Source of the DNA: UBA5499 sp002426275
GTDB taxonomy: Bacteria; Bacillota; DTU084
Assembly: GCA_937888735.1 (NCBI GenBank)
Contig: CALASN010000023.1
Span: 1 to 15,030, forward strand
Direction of reading: 5' to 3'
Length of the DNA stretch: 15,030 nt
Part shown: positions 1 to 8,101 of the stretch, one piece after another
How the letters are laid out: the number at the start of each line of letters is the position of its first letter
Numbering within the stretch: the stretch's first letter is position 1
The notes under the pieces: generated by a model
What the model saw: the letters and a program-made list of their open reading frames with translations, nothing else
What the model was told of the DNA's origin: nothing
The model's database searches: none
Program-made: the position numbers and the translations under genes

Positions 1-600
1 CTCGGAAATCTCCGGATCAAAGATGGCCGAAAAATACGGCTGCGGATTTTGGCACTGGAACCACTCTTGAATTGCAACGTATGCCCTTGGCCTCAGCTCC
101 GGCGCCACCTGCCGTCTGAGGGTAGAGCAGGCGCCGTCTGCGCCGACCAGGTACTTACACCAGGCGCTATGTTCCTTGCCCTGGCTTGAGAAATGAACCT
201 GCAGCTTTCCTTGTTCTTGGCTGTATAGTCTGAACAAACCTTGACGGAAATCCACGCTGGGCGGGATGGCAGACACCAGCCAGCGATCGAACTTCTCTCT
301 GGAGATATTGATGTAGTGCCGTTGATAGTATCTTTCCAGCTTATTTCGCAGATCCAATGTTCTCACTGCGAACAACTGAGGGCCTGTGAGCACCTCTTTA
401 GGGACTCCCAGACTGAGCTTCGCCAGCATCTTTTGTGCGTCCGGGGCAATGAGTCCGCCGCAGCATTTCTCAAATAAACCCTGTTTCGGCGAGACCAGAT
501 CCCTTCTGTCTATGAGGAGCACCTTATATTTTTCTCCCACCAAGCGCGCCAATGTTGCGCCGGCAGGGCCCGCCCCTATGATAGCCAGATCGTAGTACAT
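1..600 (-). CDS. FAD-dependent oxidoreductase, geranylgeranyl reductase-like (partial, N-terminal 200 codons)
   Basis: This frame runs open from an ATG at 598-600 to the left edge, so the C-terminal part lies outside the window. A dinucleotide-binding motif is at residues 7-17 (IIGAGPAGATL), close to the N-terminus as in FAD-dependent monooxygenase and reductase folds. A Cys-Cys-Gly-Gly stretch lies at residues 46-49 and the second FAD motif LVGADGACSTLRR at 151-163. This pattern fits the geranylgeranyl reductase/halogenase-like NAD(P)/FAD oxidoreductases. They act on isoprenoid or other hydrophobic substrates, and the substrate here cannot be predicted. The ribosome site AGGTG lies 4 nt before the ATG. 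The gene is separated from cphA by about 350 bp and a hairpin, so it is probably its own transcription unit. Family assignment is fairly safe; a specific function is not. Confidence 0.8.
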   Translation of the reverse strand, partial: MYYDLAIIGAGPAGATLARLVGEKYKVLLIDRRDLVSPKQGLFEKCCGGLIAPDAQKMLAKLSLGVPKEVLTGPQLFAVRTLDLRNKLERYYQRHYINISREKFDRWLVSAIPPSVDFRQGLFRLYSQEQGKLQVHFSSQGKEHSAWCKYLVGADGACSTLRRQVAPELRPRAYVAIQEWFQCQNPQPYFSAIFDPEISE

Positions 601-665
601 GGCGCACCTCATTACGCAATAAATTTTGAAGATATTATCAATATATTCTCCGCCGGAAGCTCTCT

Positions 666-720
666 TTCCTTCCTAAGAAAAGCGGAAGAAGACCTGCTCA
701 AATTGCTTTTTCCGAAGGAA
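666..720 (-). other. Interrupted inverted repeat in the leader of the FAD oxidoreductase gene
   Basis: A 7-bp arm at 666-672 pairs with 714-720, and a second 6-bp arm at 678-683 (AAAAGC) pairs with 705-710 (GCTTTT). The internal loop is small and the apical loop is 21 nt. It lies 66-120 nt upstream of the oxidoreductase start on the same strand. There is no U-tract, so it is not an intrinsic terminator. It could be a leader structure, a protein site or chance. Confidence 0.25.
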
Positions 721-759
721 GCATGTCCCTAACCATTAAGAGACAGTCTCTAATCCGGT

Positions 760-882
760 TTAAAAACCATCCTCAAGCAGGCGCTGACAAAGCCGCCGGC
801 GCTCTCCCTCACTGTGGGCGGGCAAGCCTGCCTGAAAAAAGCGAATTTCGGTAAAGCCCTTCTTGGGCGCGGCAAAAACCAC
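760..882 (-). pseudogene. Coding-like frame fragment (about 40 codons) between cphA and the FAD oxidoreductase gene
   Basis: On the minus strand a frame stays open from just after a TGA at 922-924 to a TAA at 760-762. The part from the GTG at 880-882 gives 40 residues with natural-looking composition: an aromatic/basic stretch (GFTEIRFFQAGLP), then a charged amphipathic helix (SEGERRRLCQRLLEDGF). There is no ATG in the frame and no ribosome binding site before the GTG, and the upstream end runs into the cphA hairpin. I read it as the 3' remnant of a gene truncated when the neighbouring operon arrived. It could instead be a small GTG-started gene or a chance frame. I do not recognise the family. 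Confidence 0.33.
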
Positions 883-906
883 GCTACTCAGGAATTGAGC
901 GTTATG

Positions 907-940
907 CCTCGGAAGGGACCCTCAATGGTCCCTTCCGAGG
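907..940 (-). terminator. Hairpin after cphA, probable operon terminator
   Basis: Perfect 14-bp inverted repeat: CCTCGGAAGGGACC at 907-920, a 6-nt loop, then GGTCCCTTCCGAGG at 927-940. It starts 6 nt past the cphA stop codon. The stem is GC-rich, but no T-run follows on the minus strand. It may therefore act as a weak or factor-assisted terminator, or protect the 3' end of the mRNA. Confidence 0.55.
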
Positions 941-946
941 ATTTCA

Positions 947-3598
947 TCATTTGGCCTCGCTTTTCAGAGCCAATACATGCTCCCGCGGGGTCACAAAACC
1001 CGCGGCCGAAAGCAGGGCGATTTCTTTATGAACTCTGGCCCAAGACTCGTAGAAGATGATCACGTCTTGGGCATGCTCTGAGACGGCATTGTGCAAAGCC
1101 TCCACCTCGTCGTAGATGATCTGAATCTTATCCGCGGGCATGCCGGCCGCCAAAGCTCCTTCCTGCAGGAGGCGAGCTACTTCTCCTTTTTCCCTGCCCC
1201 GCAGATCTTGATCTTCTTTGATGATCAAGTGCTGGCAAAACCGGGCGGCGATCTCCCCCATGCTGCGAATTGTCTCGTCTCTTCTGTCTCCCGGAGCTCC
1301 GACGACGCCCAACAGAGAGCCGGTGAGCTTTTTGGCGGCCAACAGCGTGGTGCTGTAGCCTGCGGGATTATGTCCGTAATCGACGATCACTTTTTTTGAG
1401 CCGAGCTCAAATATGTTGAAACGACCGGGATTGCAGACGGAATCGGAAGGAAAAGTTAAAAGCGCTTCTTCAATTTGAAAGGGAGCCAGACCCAGGGCAA
1501 GGGCCGCGCCCATGGCAGCCAATAAGTTGGCAACGTTGTGAGCTACCTCTCCAGATAAGGTGGCCGGATAGCTGGCGATTGGCGCCAAGAAGCGGCCGGA
1601 GGCGCCGGCGCTGTGCCAGACTATCTTCTCCCCGTCCAGATGGAGCGCAGAGCCGGCAGTCGCAAGATGATTTTTAAGCAGCCTGTTGTTTTTTCCGGCG
1701 CTAAAATAGAGGATATTCACATCTGGAGATACTCTTTGGGCCATTGCCGCCACATGGGGATCGTCGGCGTTGAGCACCACCCAGCCGCCGGGAAGCACGC
1801 ACTCTGCCACCAGAGATTTCACCTGCGCCAAATCCTCTATGGTCTCAATCCCGCCAAGGCCCAAGTGATCTTCGCTGAGATTAGTGATCACTGCCACCTG
1901 GCTGAGATCATAGCCTAAGCCGCCGCGGAGGATGCCGCCCCTGGCCACCTCTAAAACAGCAGCTTCCACCTTCGGATCCCGCAGTACCGCCTGAGCGCTC
2001 CATGGACCTGTGTTGTCCCCCGGCACTGCCAGCTGGCCGCCCAAATAAATCCCGTCGGTGGTAGTCTGCCCCACAAACAGACCTTGTTTGCTCAGCACAT
2101 GTCCCAGCATCCGCACGGTGGTAGTTTTGCCATTGGTTCCTGTGACTGCGATCAGAGGAATTCGTCCTTGGCCTGTGGGGAAAAGGTGGGAGACGATCTC
2201 CTGAGCGACAGGCCTCGCCTCGCCTGCGGAAGGGTAAAGGTGCATGCGCAGACCTGGGGCCGCATTCACCTCAATGATCGCTCCCTGCTGCTCTGTCAGC
2301 GGAAAGGCGATATCCTCACAGATCAGATCCACGCCGGCCACATCCAGGCCCAACAGCCGGGCAGCTCGCTCAGCCAGCTCTCTGTTTTGCGGGTGCACCA
2401 GCTCCGTGGCATCCGCTGCCACGCCGCCGGTGCTCAAATTGCCATTCTGGCGCAGCTGTACCCGGACGCCGGCAGCGGGAACAGAGTTGAGATTATAGCC
2501 TTGCGCCTTCAGCATGACAATTGTCACTTCGTCCAGCGGCACTTTAGTGAGCGGCTTTTCATGTCCTTCTCCCCGCAGCTCATCCTCATTGAGCCGGGCG
2601 ATCAGCTCTCCCAGCGTGCTTTTGCCGTCGCCGGATACCGCGGGGGGACGGCGGAGGCTGGCGGCCGCGAACTTACCTTCCACCACCAAAAGCCGCCAGT
2701 CCTGACCTGGAACTTGCTTTTCCACCAACACATTTCCCCAGGAACTGGCCAACTGCCAGGCTGCTTGGGCAGCCTCCAAACTATGAATCCCAGATGTTAC
2801 TCCCTTGCCCTGATTGGCTGAAACAGGCTTGATCACAATGGGAAATCCCAGAAAGCGCACTGCCCTTTCCACTTCTTCCCAGGAAGCGGCCACAGTGCCT
2901 GCGGGTATGGGAAGACCGCTCTCGGAGAGCAGACATCTGGTCGCCCACTTATCGCAGGCCAAATCAACGGCAAGGGCAGAAGTATTGCCCGTGATGGTAG
3001 CAGCCAAGCGGCGAGAATTAGCTCCATAGCCGAGCTGAACCGCAGCGCCTCCCGCCAGAGGCAGGATGGGAATTCTCCTGGCCTTTGCACAACCTAGCAG
3101 CGCCTTGGCGCTGGGGCCGGGGGCAAATTTTAATGAAACTGCTTTGAGCTCCGCTAACATTTGCGGCAGCATTTGCCCGGCAGCGTTCCCCGCTGCCAAC
3201 GCCTCAACTAATCCGGTGGCAAATCTGCCTGCCTCCAGCCCCACCTGGAGGGTTTCATACGCATAGACAACGTCGTAAATGTTCACTTGCTCTGCGGCGC
3301 GGGTGGTGCCGAAGAAGACCTCCTGGCCGCTCATTGTGGAGAGCTCCAGCGCCACGTGCTCAATCACGTGCCCCAGATACGTTCCTTCGGCTACCCTTTC
3401 CAAGAAGCCACCCGCTCTTCCACGGGAGCAATGATGCTGAGACAGACCAGGCAACAGTTCCGCCAGGTTATGGCAGAAATTGGGGATCTCGGCGGTTGTG
3501 GTCTCATGCCAGGGGGAGAGATCGATCCGAAGACGAATCACCGGTTTGTAAGCGTAAATATTGGGTCCACTGTAGACTCGCTCTTGAATAATCTTCAT
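947..3598 (-). CDS. cphA: Cyanophycin synthetase
   Basis: CphA polymerises aspartate and arginine, using ATP, into the nitrogen reserve multi-L-arginyl-poly-L-aspartate (cyanophycin). The 883-residue product matches the usual length. The N-terminal domain carries the typical GHVIEHVALEL (76-86) and a hallmark QLGYGANSRRL (188-198). An ATP-grasp domain follows at about 215-475, with PIVIKPVSANQGKG (253-266) and the metal-site region EVNAAPGLRMH (443-453). The C-terminal Mur-ligase-like domain has the P-loop GTNGKTT (487-493) and a terminal region with DYGHNPAGY (740-748). The chosen ATG at 3596-3598 begins MKIIQERVYSGPN, the usual start of the family, with AGGTGA overlapping the cphB stop. A longer reading into cphB is possible but unlikely. 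The gene is last in the operon, 4 nt after cphB, and ends in tandem TGATGA stops. Confidence 0.96.
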   Translation of the reverse strand: MKIIQERVYSGPNIYAYKPVIRLRIDLSPWHETTTAEIPNFCHNLAELLPGLSQHHCSRGRAGGFLERVAEGTYLGHVIEHVALELSTMSGQEVFFGTTRAAEQVNIYDVVYAYETLQVGLEAGRFATGLVEALAAGNAAGQMLPQMLAELKAVSLKFAPGPSAKALLGCAKARRIPILPLAGGAAVQLGYGANSRRLAATITGNTSALAVDLACDKWATRCLLSESGLPIPAGTVAASWEEVERAVRFLGFPIVIKPVSANQGKGVTSGIHSLEAAQAAWQLASSWGNVLVEKQVPGQDWRLLVVEGKFAAASLRRPPAVSGDGKSTLGELIARLNEDELRGEGHEKPLTKVPLDEVTIVMLKAQGYNLNSVPAAGVRVQLRQNGNLSTGGVAADATELVHPQNRELAERAARLLGLDVAGVDLICEDIAFPLTEQQGAIIEVNAAPGLRMHLYPSAGEARPVAQEIVSHLFPTGQGRIPLIAVTGTNGKTTTVRMLGHVLSKQGLFVGQTTTDGIYLGGQLAVPGDNTGPWSAQAVLRDPKVEAAVLEVARGGILRGGLGYDLSQVAVITNLSEDHLGLGGIETIEDLAQVKSLVAECVLPGGWVVLNADDPHVAAMAQRVSPDVNILYFSAGKNNRLLKNHLATAGSALHLDGEKIVWHSAGASGRFLAPIASYPATLSGEVAHNVANLLAAMGAALALGLAPFQIEEALLTFPSDSVCNPGRFNIFELGSKKVIVDYGHNPAGYSTTLLAAKKLTGSLLGVVGAPGDRRDETIRSMGEIAARFCQHLIIKEDQDLRGREKGEVARLLQEGALAAGMPADKIQIIYDEVEALHNAVSEHAQDVIIFYESWARVHKEIALLSAAGFVTPREHVLALKSEAK

Positions 3599-3602
3599 CT
3601 TT

Positions 3603-4397
3603 TCACCTGCAATTAAAAATGGGCCGCCGGGCGGCCAGGTCGAACTTATATCCTTGCGGCAGAATGTGCAAGCGGATATCCGTAAGCGCCAGAGGCTCGC
3701 TGGGCGCCAGTTCAGAAACATTCACGTAGTCAAGTCCTCTGCCGTCGAGAATGGTTACGGCACCGGAGCCAAGAATCCGGGCCGCGTCATTTTCTACGCA
3801 CAAGGCAGTATTTTCATCAATGCCAATGCCCAGCAAGTGGGGGCTTTGGGCAACTGCCATCAGCAAGCGTCCAATTCTCCCCCGCTGCGCAAAATGCTGA
3901 TCGATCACAGCTTCGGACAAAAAGCCCAAGCCTGCGGCCAAGCTCACAGCTCCTCTTTGCGGCTCCACCTCATCCAGTCCCCCCACGATCATGGTGCTGC
4001 TCATGGCGGAAGCGCCGGCGCTAGTGCCGGCGATCACCGCTCCGCGCCCCATGGCGTCAAAGAGGGCTTCGTGAACTGTCGTCCCGCAGAGGAGACTGGT
4101 GAGGCGCAATTGATCTCCGCCTGTGAAGAAGATCCCCTGACTTGAAGCTATGAGTTCCGCGCTCCTTGCGGACTGAGCGTGCTTCCGGCAAGTTAACTCG
4201 AGCACTTCCACGTTCCCCACGCCTAAATCCCGAAAGAGATCATAATAGTTAAAGCCCACTTCCTCGCTATCTTGGGAAGCGGCGCTCACCACAGCGATCC
4301 GGGGATCTGTTCCCGCCAGATCCAAAAAACCGTTCAAAATAGAACAGCCGCCGTCTTTATCTTCCGCACCGCCTATTATTAACAGCTTTCTTTGCAT
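3603..4397 (-). CDS. cphB: Cyanophycinase (peptidase family S51)
   Basis: Cyanophycinase is an exopeptidase that cuts cyanophycin to beta-Asp-Arg dipeptides. The 264-residue product has the S51 nucleophile motif GTSAGAS, with Ser126 as nucleophile. His168 (in DQHFAQRGR) and Glu195 (in GIDENTAL) have the same spacings (42 and 27) as the Ser132-His174-Glu201 triad I recall for Synechocystis CphB. The Asp, Gln and Arg residues described for the substrate pocket of that enzyme also line up here: D166, Q167, R172, R174, R177. The gene starts directly at the preceding stop (TAAATG), with AGGAGG inside the end of the upstream gene. It lies 4 nt before cphA, so synthesis and breakdown enzymes are made from one message. 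No signal peptide is seen, so it is cytoplasmic. Confidence 0.95.
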   Translation of the reverse strand: MQRKLLIIGGAEDKDGGCSILNGFLDLAGTDPRIAVVSAASQDSEEVGFNYYDLFRDLGVGNVEVLELTCRKHAQSARSAELIASSQGIFFTGGDQLRLTSLLCGTTVHEALFDAMGRGAVIAGTSAGASAMSSTMIVGGLDEVEPQRGAVSLAAGLGFLSEAVIDQHFAQRGRIGRLLMAVAQSPHLLGIGIDENTALCVENDAARILGSGAVTILDGRGLDYVNVSELAPSEPLALTDIRLHILPQGYKFDLAARRPIFNCR

Positions 4398-6821
4398 TTA
4401 ATCCTCCTGAAAAGCTCCGATTCTTTCCATATAGGCCGCGGCCAACAGATCAGCTTCTTCCTGGCTTTGCGCTTCGCTGTAGACCTGAAAGTACGGTTCT
4501 TTTTCGTCTGGCAGCACCAAGGCCCAACCGATATTTTGCGGTATTTTGATGCCGTCCACCAGATCCAGCTGCTCATGCTCTTGCTCCACAAGCCGGCGCA
4601 TCACTTTGCCCCTTAATTCCCAAGGGCAGGAGACCTTGCGCTGACTGCGATGGAAGCTGGGAATCTGGCCTAAGAGCTGAGAGAGGCTCGACTGTCCCTG
4701 AGATAAATACGCCAGCAGCTGTCCCAGAAAAGCGAAGGCATCGCAAACGGGAAAGAACAGATTTTCTTGGTTTTCAGCCATCTGTTCTTCTAGGATCGAT
4801 CTGGTGTCGGAAGCGGTTCTGGTAACTGTACCGTCATACTCCTGGGCTATCTCTTCCAAAACATTGGGCGCCGTAACTGGCGCCGCCAGCTTTCTTTGCC
4901 CCCCTGCCAGCGCCAGCTTAGCCAATACGGCCCACATCAGCTCCCTGCTCACAGGCGAACCATCTTCATCCACCAAAAGCAGCCGCTCTCCGCCGGCTTC
5001 GATTCTCACCCCGAAAGGCGCCTTATGTTCCAGGACCATCTGGCACAGTTGTACGGCTGAGAGCCAGCCTTTCTCTTCGCTGGAGGGCCTTTCTTCCTCC
5101 AGGATCAGGCTGCCTACTCCCAAGGCTGAAAGGAACCTAGAAGTGAATTGCGCCAAAATCCCTTTGGGCACCGCCACCACAGGCTCCATGATTCTCTCTC
5201 TTTTGATGGGCGGCAGGCTGACCAGCAGCTGCTCCAGATAGCTTTCCAGAGCTCCCGGCTGAAACTGCACCTCGCCGATCTTGCCTAAACGAAACTCTTC
5301 CCGCTGATAGCAGCTTTCAAGTTTTCGCTGTTCCACTGTTCCCAGCGATAAGCCATTGTGCCCGAAAAATTGTAACAGCAGCGCATTCTCAGCCTGATGC
5401 GCCATCCCTAAATAGGCGGCGGCTTTGGCTTTGGTCCTGGTCACAGCCAAACGGGCCGCAGGCACCGGCAGCGTTCCTAAATCGGTTACCTGTACGCCTG
5501 CGGAAAGCGCTCCTGCAATCAGGGCTCGCTTCAGCATCTTGCCGGCCGGCTCGCCGTCGCAGGAGATCTGCACAGAATCTCCAGCTTTGAGGGTATTCCC
5601 CCAAGCCATGCCAAGCCGGGCGACAGTGGAGGGAGTCAGCTCGACATTCACCAGTCCTAAAACTCCCTGACTGCACAGCAGAGAGCCGCTGCAGCGCTGT
5701 CCCCAAACCAGGCTGGCAGACAGTTGGCTGCCGCTGTCGATGGTCTTTCCGGGCCAGATTTTCACCTGCGGCTTCACCAAACACCCTTTTCCCAGGGTGC
5801 AATCAGCGCCCACAACAGAGCCTTCATACAGCTCCGATTCTTGTCGGATCCGTGTTTTGGAGCAGACAACGGCGCCTCGCAGCGCACTTTTCCCATCCAC
5901 GAAAACCCGATCCCAAAGAATGCTGCGCTTAATGGAAGCGCCGCTTCCCACCACAGTATAGGGACCCAGAACAGTATAGGGAAGAATCCGAGCGCCGGCT
6001 CTGATCTGACAGTAGTCTCCGATCACCACCGGACCCTGAATCCGGGCCCCGCTCTCCAGCTCTACTCCCTTGCCCAGCCAGATGCCGTCCGCAAGTTTAA
6101 TTCCTCGCGGCTGGGCCTTGACTTTGCCCGCTAGCAAATCGTAATGGGATTGCCTGTAGACGTCCATAGTGCCGATATCTGACCAGTAGCCATCCGCTAC
6201 CCAGCCGTAAAGCGGCGCCCCCTCAGCCAAGAGCCTGGGGAACAGCTCGCGGGAAAAATCGACGGCCCGTCCCCTCTCGCACAAAGCCATGGCTTCCGGC
6301 TCGATAATGTAAATCCCCGTGTTGACAATATCGCTGAAGATCTGTCCCCAGCCTGGTTTCTCCACAAAACGTTTGATCCTGCCGTCTTCATCCGTGAGGA
6401 CCACGCCGTATTCCAAAGGATTGGGCACTCTCTTCAGGACGATGGTCACCATGGCGCCGCGGCTTTTATGAAAGGCCATGGCCGCGGACAAGTCAATGTC
6501 TGTGAGGGCATCGCCGCTGATCACCAGAAAAGCGTCGTTAAAGCCCACGTTCTTAACGCTGCCGGCCGTGCCCAAGGGCTCTTTTTCCACGAAATAATTC
6601 AGGGAGAGGTTCCAGGCTTTGCCATCGCCAAAGTAATCCTCAATGACCTGCGGCAAATAACATGAGGTCACCGCCACCTGGCGAAAATCGTGCTCGGCCA
6701 GGAGAGCGGCTATATGTTCCATGATTGGCTTGCCGGCCAGCGGCACCATAGGCTTAGGTCTGTCGCAGGTCAGAGGCCGCAGGCGCGTTCCCTCGCCTCC
6801 GGCCATAATAACGGCCTTCAC
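4398..6821 (-). CDS. Sugar-1-phosphate nucleotidyltransferase fused to a degenerate phosphohexomutase domain (mannose-1-phosphate guanylyltransferase-like)
   Basis: 807 residues. The N-terminal domain (1-235) is a nucleotidyltransferase with MAGGEGTRLRPLT (6-18), RPKPMVPL (21-28), a metal-site region SGDALTDID (102-110) and VEKPGWG (153-159). It should make an NDP-sugar; mannose or glucose as the sugar cannot be told from sequence. A left-handed beta-helix (about 240-375) follows. The C-terminal part (about 385-807) has the phosphohexomutase fold pattern but has lost its key loops. Where the phosphoserine loop (ASHNP) should be, it reads MAHQAEN (473-479), so Ser becomes Ala. The metal loop DGDGDR is EAGGER (608-613) and the phosphate loop RPSGTEP is LPDEKEP (770-776). 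The mutase part is probably regulatory or structural. The start is a GTG overlapping the upstream TGA (GTGA), with GGAGGAGGAG before it. Confidence 0.88.
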   Translation of the reverse strand: MKAVIMAGGEGTRLRPLTCDRPKPMVPLAGKPIMEHIAALLAEHDFRQVAVTSCYLPQVIEDYFGDGKAWNLSLNYFVEKEPLGTAGSVKNVGFNDAFLVISGDALTDIDLSAAMAFHKSRGAMVTIVLKRVPNPLEYGVVLTDEDGRIKRFVEKPGWGQIFSDIVNTGIYIIEPEAMALCERGRAVDFSRELFPRLLAEGAPLYGWVADGYWSDIGTMDVYRQSHYDLLAGKVKAQPRGIKLADGIWLGKGVELESGARIQGPVVIGDYCQIRAGARILPYTVLGPYTVVGSGASIKRSILWDRVFVDGKSALRGAVVCSKTRIRQESELYEGSVVGADCTLGKGCLVKPQVKIWPGKTIDSGSQLSASLVWGQRCSGSLLCSQGVLGLVNVELTPSTVARLGMAWGNTLKAGDSVQISCDGEPAGKMLKRALIAGALSAGVQVTDLGTLPVPAARLAVTRTKAKAAAYLGMAHQAENALLLQFFGHNGLSLGTVEQRKLESCYQREEFRLGKIGEVQFQPGALESYLEQLLVSLPPIKRERIMEPVVAVPKGILAQFTSRFLSALGVGSLILEEERPSSEEKGWLSAVQLCQMVLEHKAPFGVRIEAGGERLLLVDEDGSPVSRELMWAVLAKLALAGGQRKLAAPVTAPNVLEEIAQEYDGTVTRTASDTRSILEEQMAENQENLFFPVCDAFAFLGQLLAYLSQGQSSLSQLLGQIPSFHRSQRKVSCPWELRGKVMRRLVEQEHEQLDLVDGIKIPQNIGWALVLPDEKEPYFQVYSEAQSQEEADLLAAAYMERIGAFQED

Positions 6822-8101
6822 ATTACTCCTCCTCCGCGAGTATTTTGATAGCGTTGATGCACTGTGGCGGAAAACAAGCGATCAATTCTGTCTATGGCGT
6901 CATCCAGCGTCCAATAGCTCTCCGCATCAGGCCAGGCGCTATGGCGGAATTCTTCCAGCACTTCCTGATACAATGCTTCGGTGGCGCTGGCCACGTGCTG
7001 CCAGCCATACTGCTTGCAGGCGGCAAGGCCGTTGCGGCTTAATTTTGCCGCCAATGCCGGATCCGAAAGCAGCCAATTGATTTTCCCGGCCAGATCAGCC
7101 GCGTTGCCGGGTTCAGCCAAAAGGCCATTGTTATCGTCGACGATCTCCGCCAAACCTCCGGTTTTACCCACGATCGTGGGCACGGAAAAGCTCATGGCCT
7201 CCAAGGCCACGATGCCGAACGGCTCGTAAAGGCTGGGAAAGACGGCTACAGACGCTGACCTATACAATGCGTCCCGTTCTTTGTCGCTGATGAAACCTGT
7301 AAAATAAACTTTAGGTCCCAACCCTAACGAGGCGGCCTGCCTTTTCAGATTATCTTCCTCATAGCCGCTGCCCACGATCAGCAGCTTGGCCTCAGGATGA
7401 GCCGCCAGCACTTGCGGCATGGCGTCGATTAAAACGCCCACTCCTTTCTCCGGCACTAGTCTGCCCACATAAAGGATGATTTTTTCCTCAGGAGCGGCAA
7501 ACTTCGCTCTGCCGGCATCATCAGCCTCTCCAGGAAGAGGAAGGTTGACGCCGTTGGGGATCATCGCCAATTTATCACGAGGGATGCAGAAGAAGTTGCC
7601 AACTTCCTCCACCATCGCCTGACTGCAGACGATCACCCGCCAGCTTTCATAGCCCAAAGCCCATTCCAGATCGCTGATCCGCCGTTGCAGATCATTGTGC
7701 AAACCCTTGTTTCTTCCCACTTCGGTGGCGTGAATCGTGGCCAAAAGCGGTCTGTGCCAACTGTGCTTCAAAGTCCAGGCGGCAGGGGCGACAAGCCAAT
7801 CGTGGCCGTGAATCAAATCAGGTCTGCCCGCGCTGTCCGCCACAGCCATGGCAGCTTCCAGCAGCGAATAGTTCATCAGCATGGTATCTGACAGAAAATC
7901 GCCGCCTGCAGGACCGCGTTTGGGCCAGCGCGCAACCAGGACCCCGTCCTCAATTTTCAGGGAAGGCGAACCTTCGCCTGTGGTGATGACGCTCACGTCA
8001 AGCCCCTGCACCACCAAGGCCCGGGCCAGCTCCCCAACATGCCGGGCCAGCCCGCCCACAACCCGGGGAGGGTATTCCCAGCTAAGCATCATTACGTGCA
8101 T
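6818..8101 (-). CDS. Glycosyltransferase family 4, glycogen synthase-like
   Basis: 427-residue GT-B enzyme. The N-terminal lobe starts with LSWEYPPRVVGGLARHV (6-22), the glycine-rich acceptor/donor loop of GlgA-like GT4 enzymes. The C-terminal lobe has YVGRLVPEKG (211-220) and the E-x7-E element EPFGIVALE (293-301), which holds the nucleotide sugar. It probably transfers glucose or a related sugar from an NDP-sugar to an alpha-glucan or glycolipid; the true donor is unknown. I chose the ATG at 8099-8101 because AAAGGAG sits 8 nt before it; a TTG further upstream (8125) is less likely. The gene overlaps the end of the debranching gene by 20 nt and the next gene by 4 nt. Its place between a debranching enzyme and a nucleotidyltransferase supports a glucan role. 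No signal peptide is seen. Confidence 0.9.
   Translation of the reverse strand: MHVMMLSWEYPPRVVGGLARHVGELARALVVQGLDVSVITTGEGSPSLKIEDGVLVARWPKRGPAGGDFLSDTMLMNYSLLEAAMAVADSAGRPDLIHGHDWLVAPAAWTLKHSWHRPLLATIHATEVGRNKGLHNDLQRRISDLEWALGYESWRVIVCSQAMVEEVGNFFCIPRDKLAMIPNGVNLPLPGEADDAGRAKFAAPEEKIILYVGRLVPEKGVGVLIDAMPQVLAAHPEAKLLIVGSGYEEDNLKRQAASLGLGPKVYFTGFISDKERDALYRSASVAVFPSLYEPFGIVALEAMSFSVPTIVGKTGGLAEIVDDNNGLLAEPGNAADLAGKINWLLSDPALAAKLSRNGLAACKQYGWQHVASATEALYQEVLEEFRHSAWPDAESYWTLDDAIDRIDRLFSATVHQRYQNTRGGGVM

Noticed and set aside
739..751. AGAGACAGTCTCT palindrome
   Set aside because: A 13-bp perfect palindrome with a one-base centre, far from any start codon or recognised promoter; it cannot form a normal hairpin and no known regulator site was recognised.
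2084..2821. 245-codon open frame on the plus strand
   Set aside because: It lies wholly antisense to the ATP-grasp part of cphA, has no family-like motifs, and is explained by the codon bias of the real gene.
3599..3721. N-terminal extension of cphA by 41 codons
   Set aside because: It would overlap cphB, its residues do not resemble the family, and the ATG at 3598 has a good ribosome site and the standard N-terminus.
5389..5802. 137-codon minus-strand frame inside the nucleotidyltransferase gene
   Set aside because: It is an out-of-frame shadow of the beta-helix/mutase coding region, with low-complexity Arg/Gly-rich composition.
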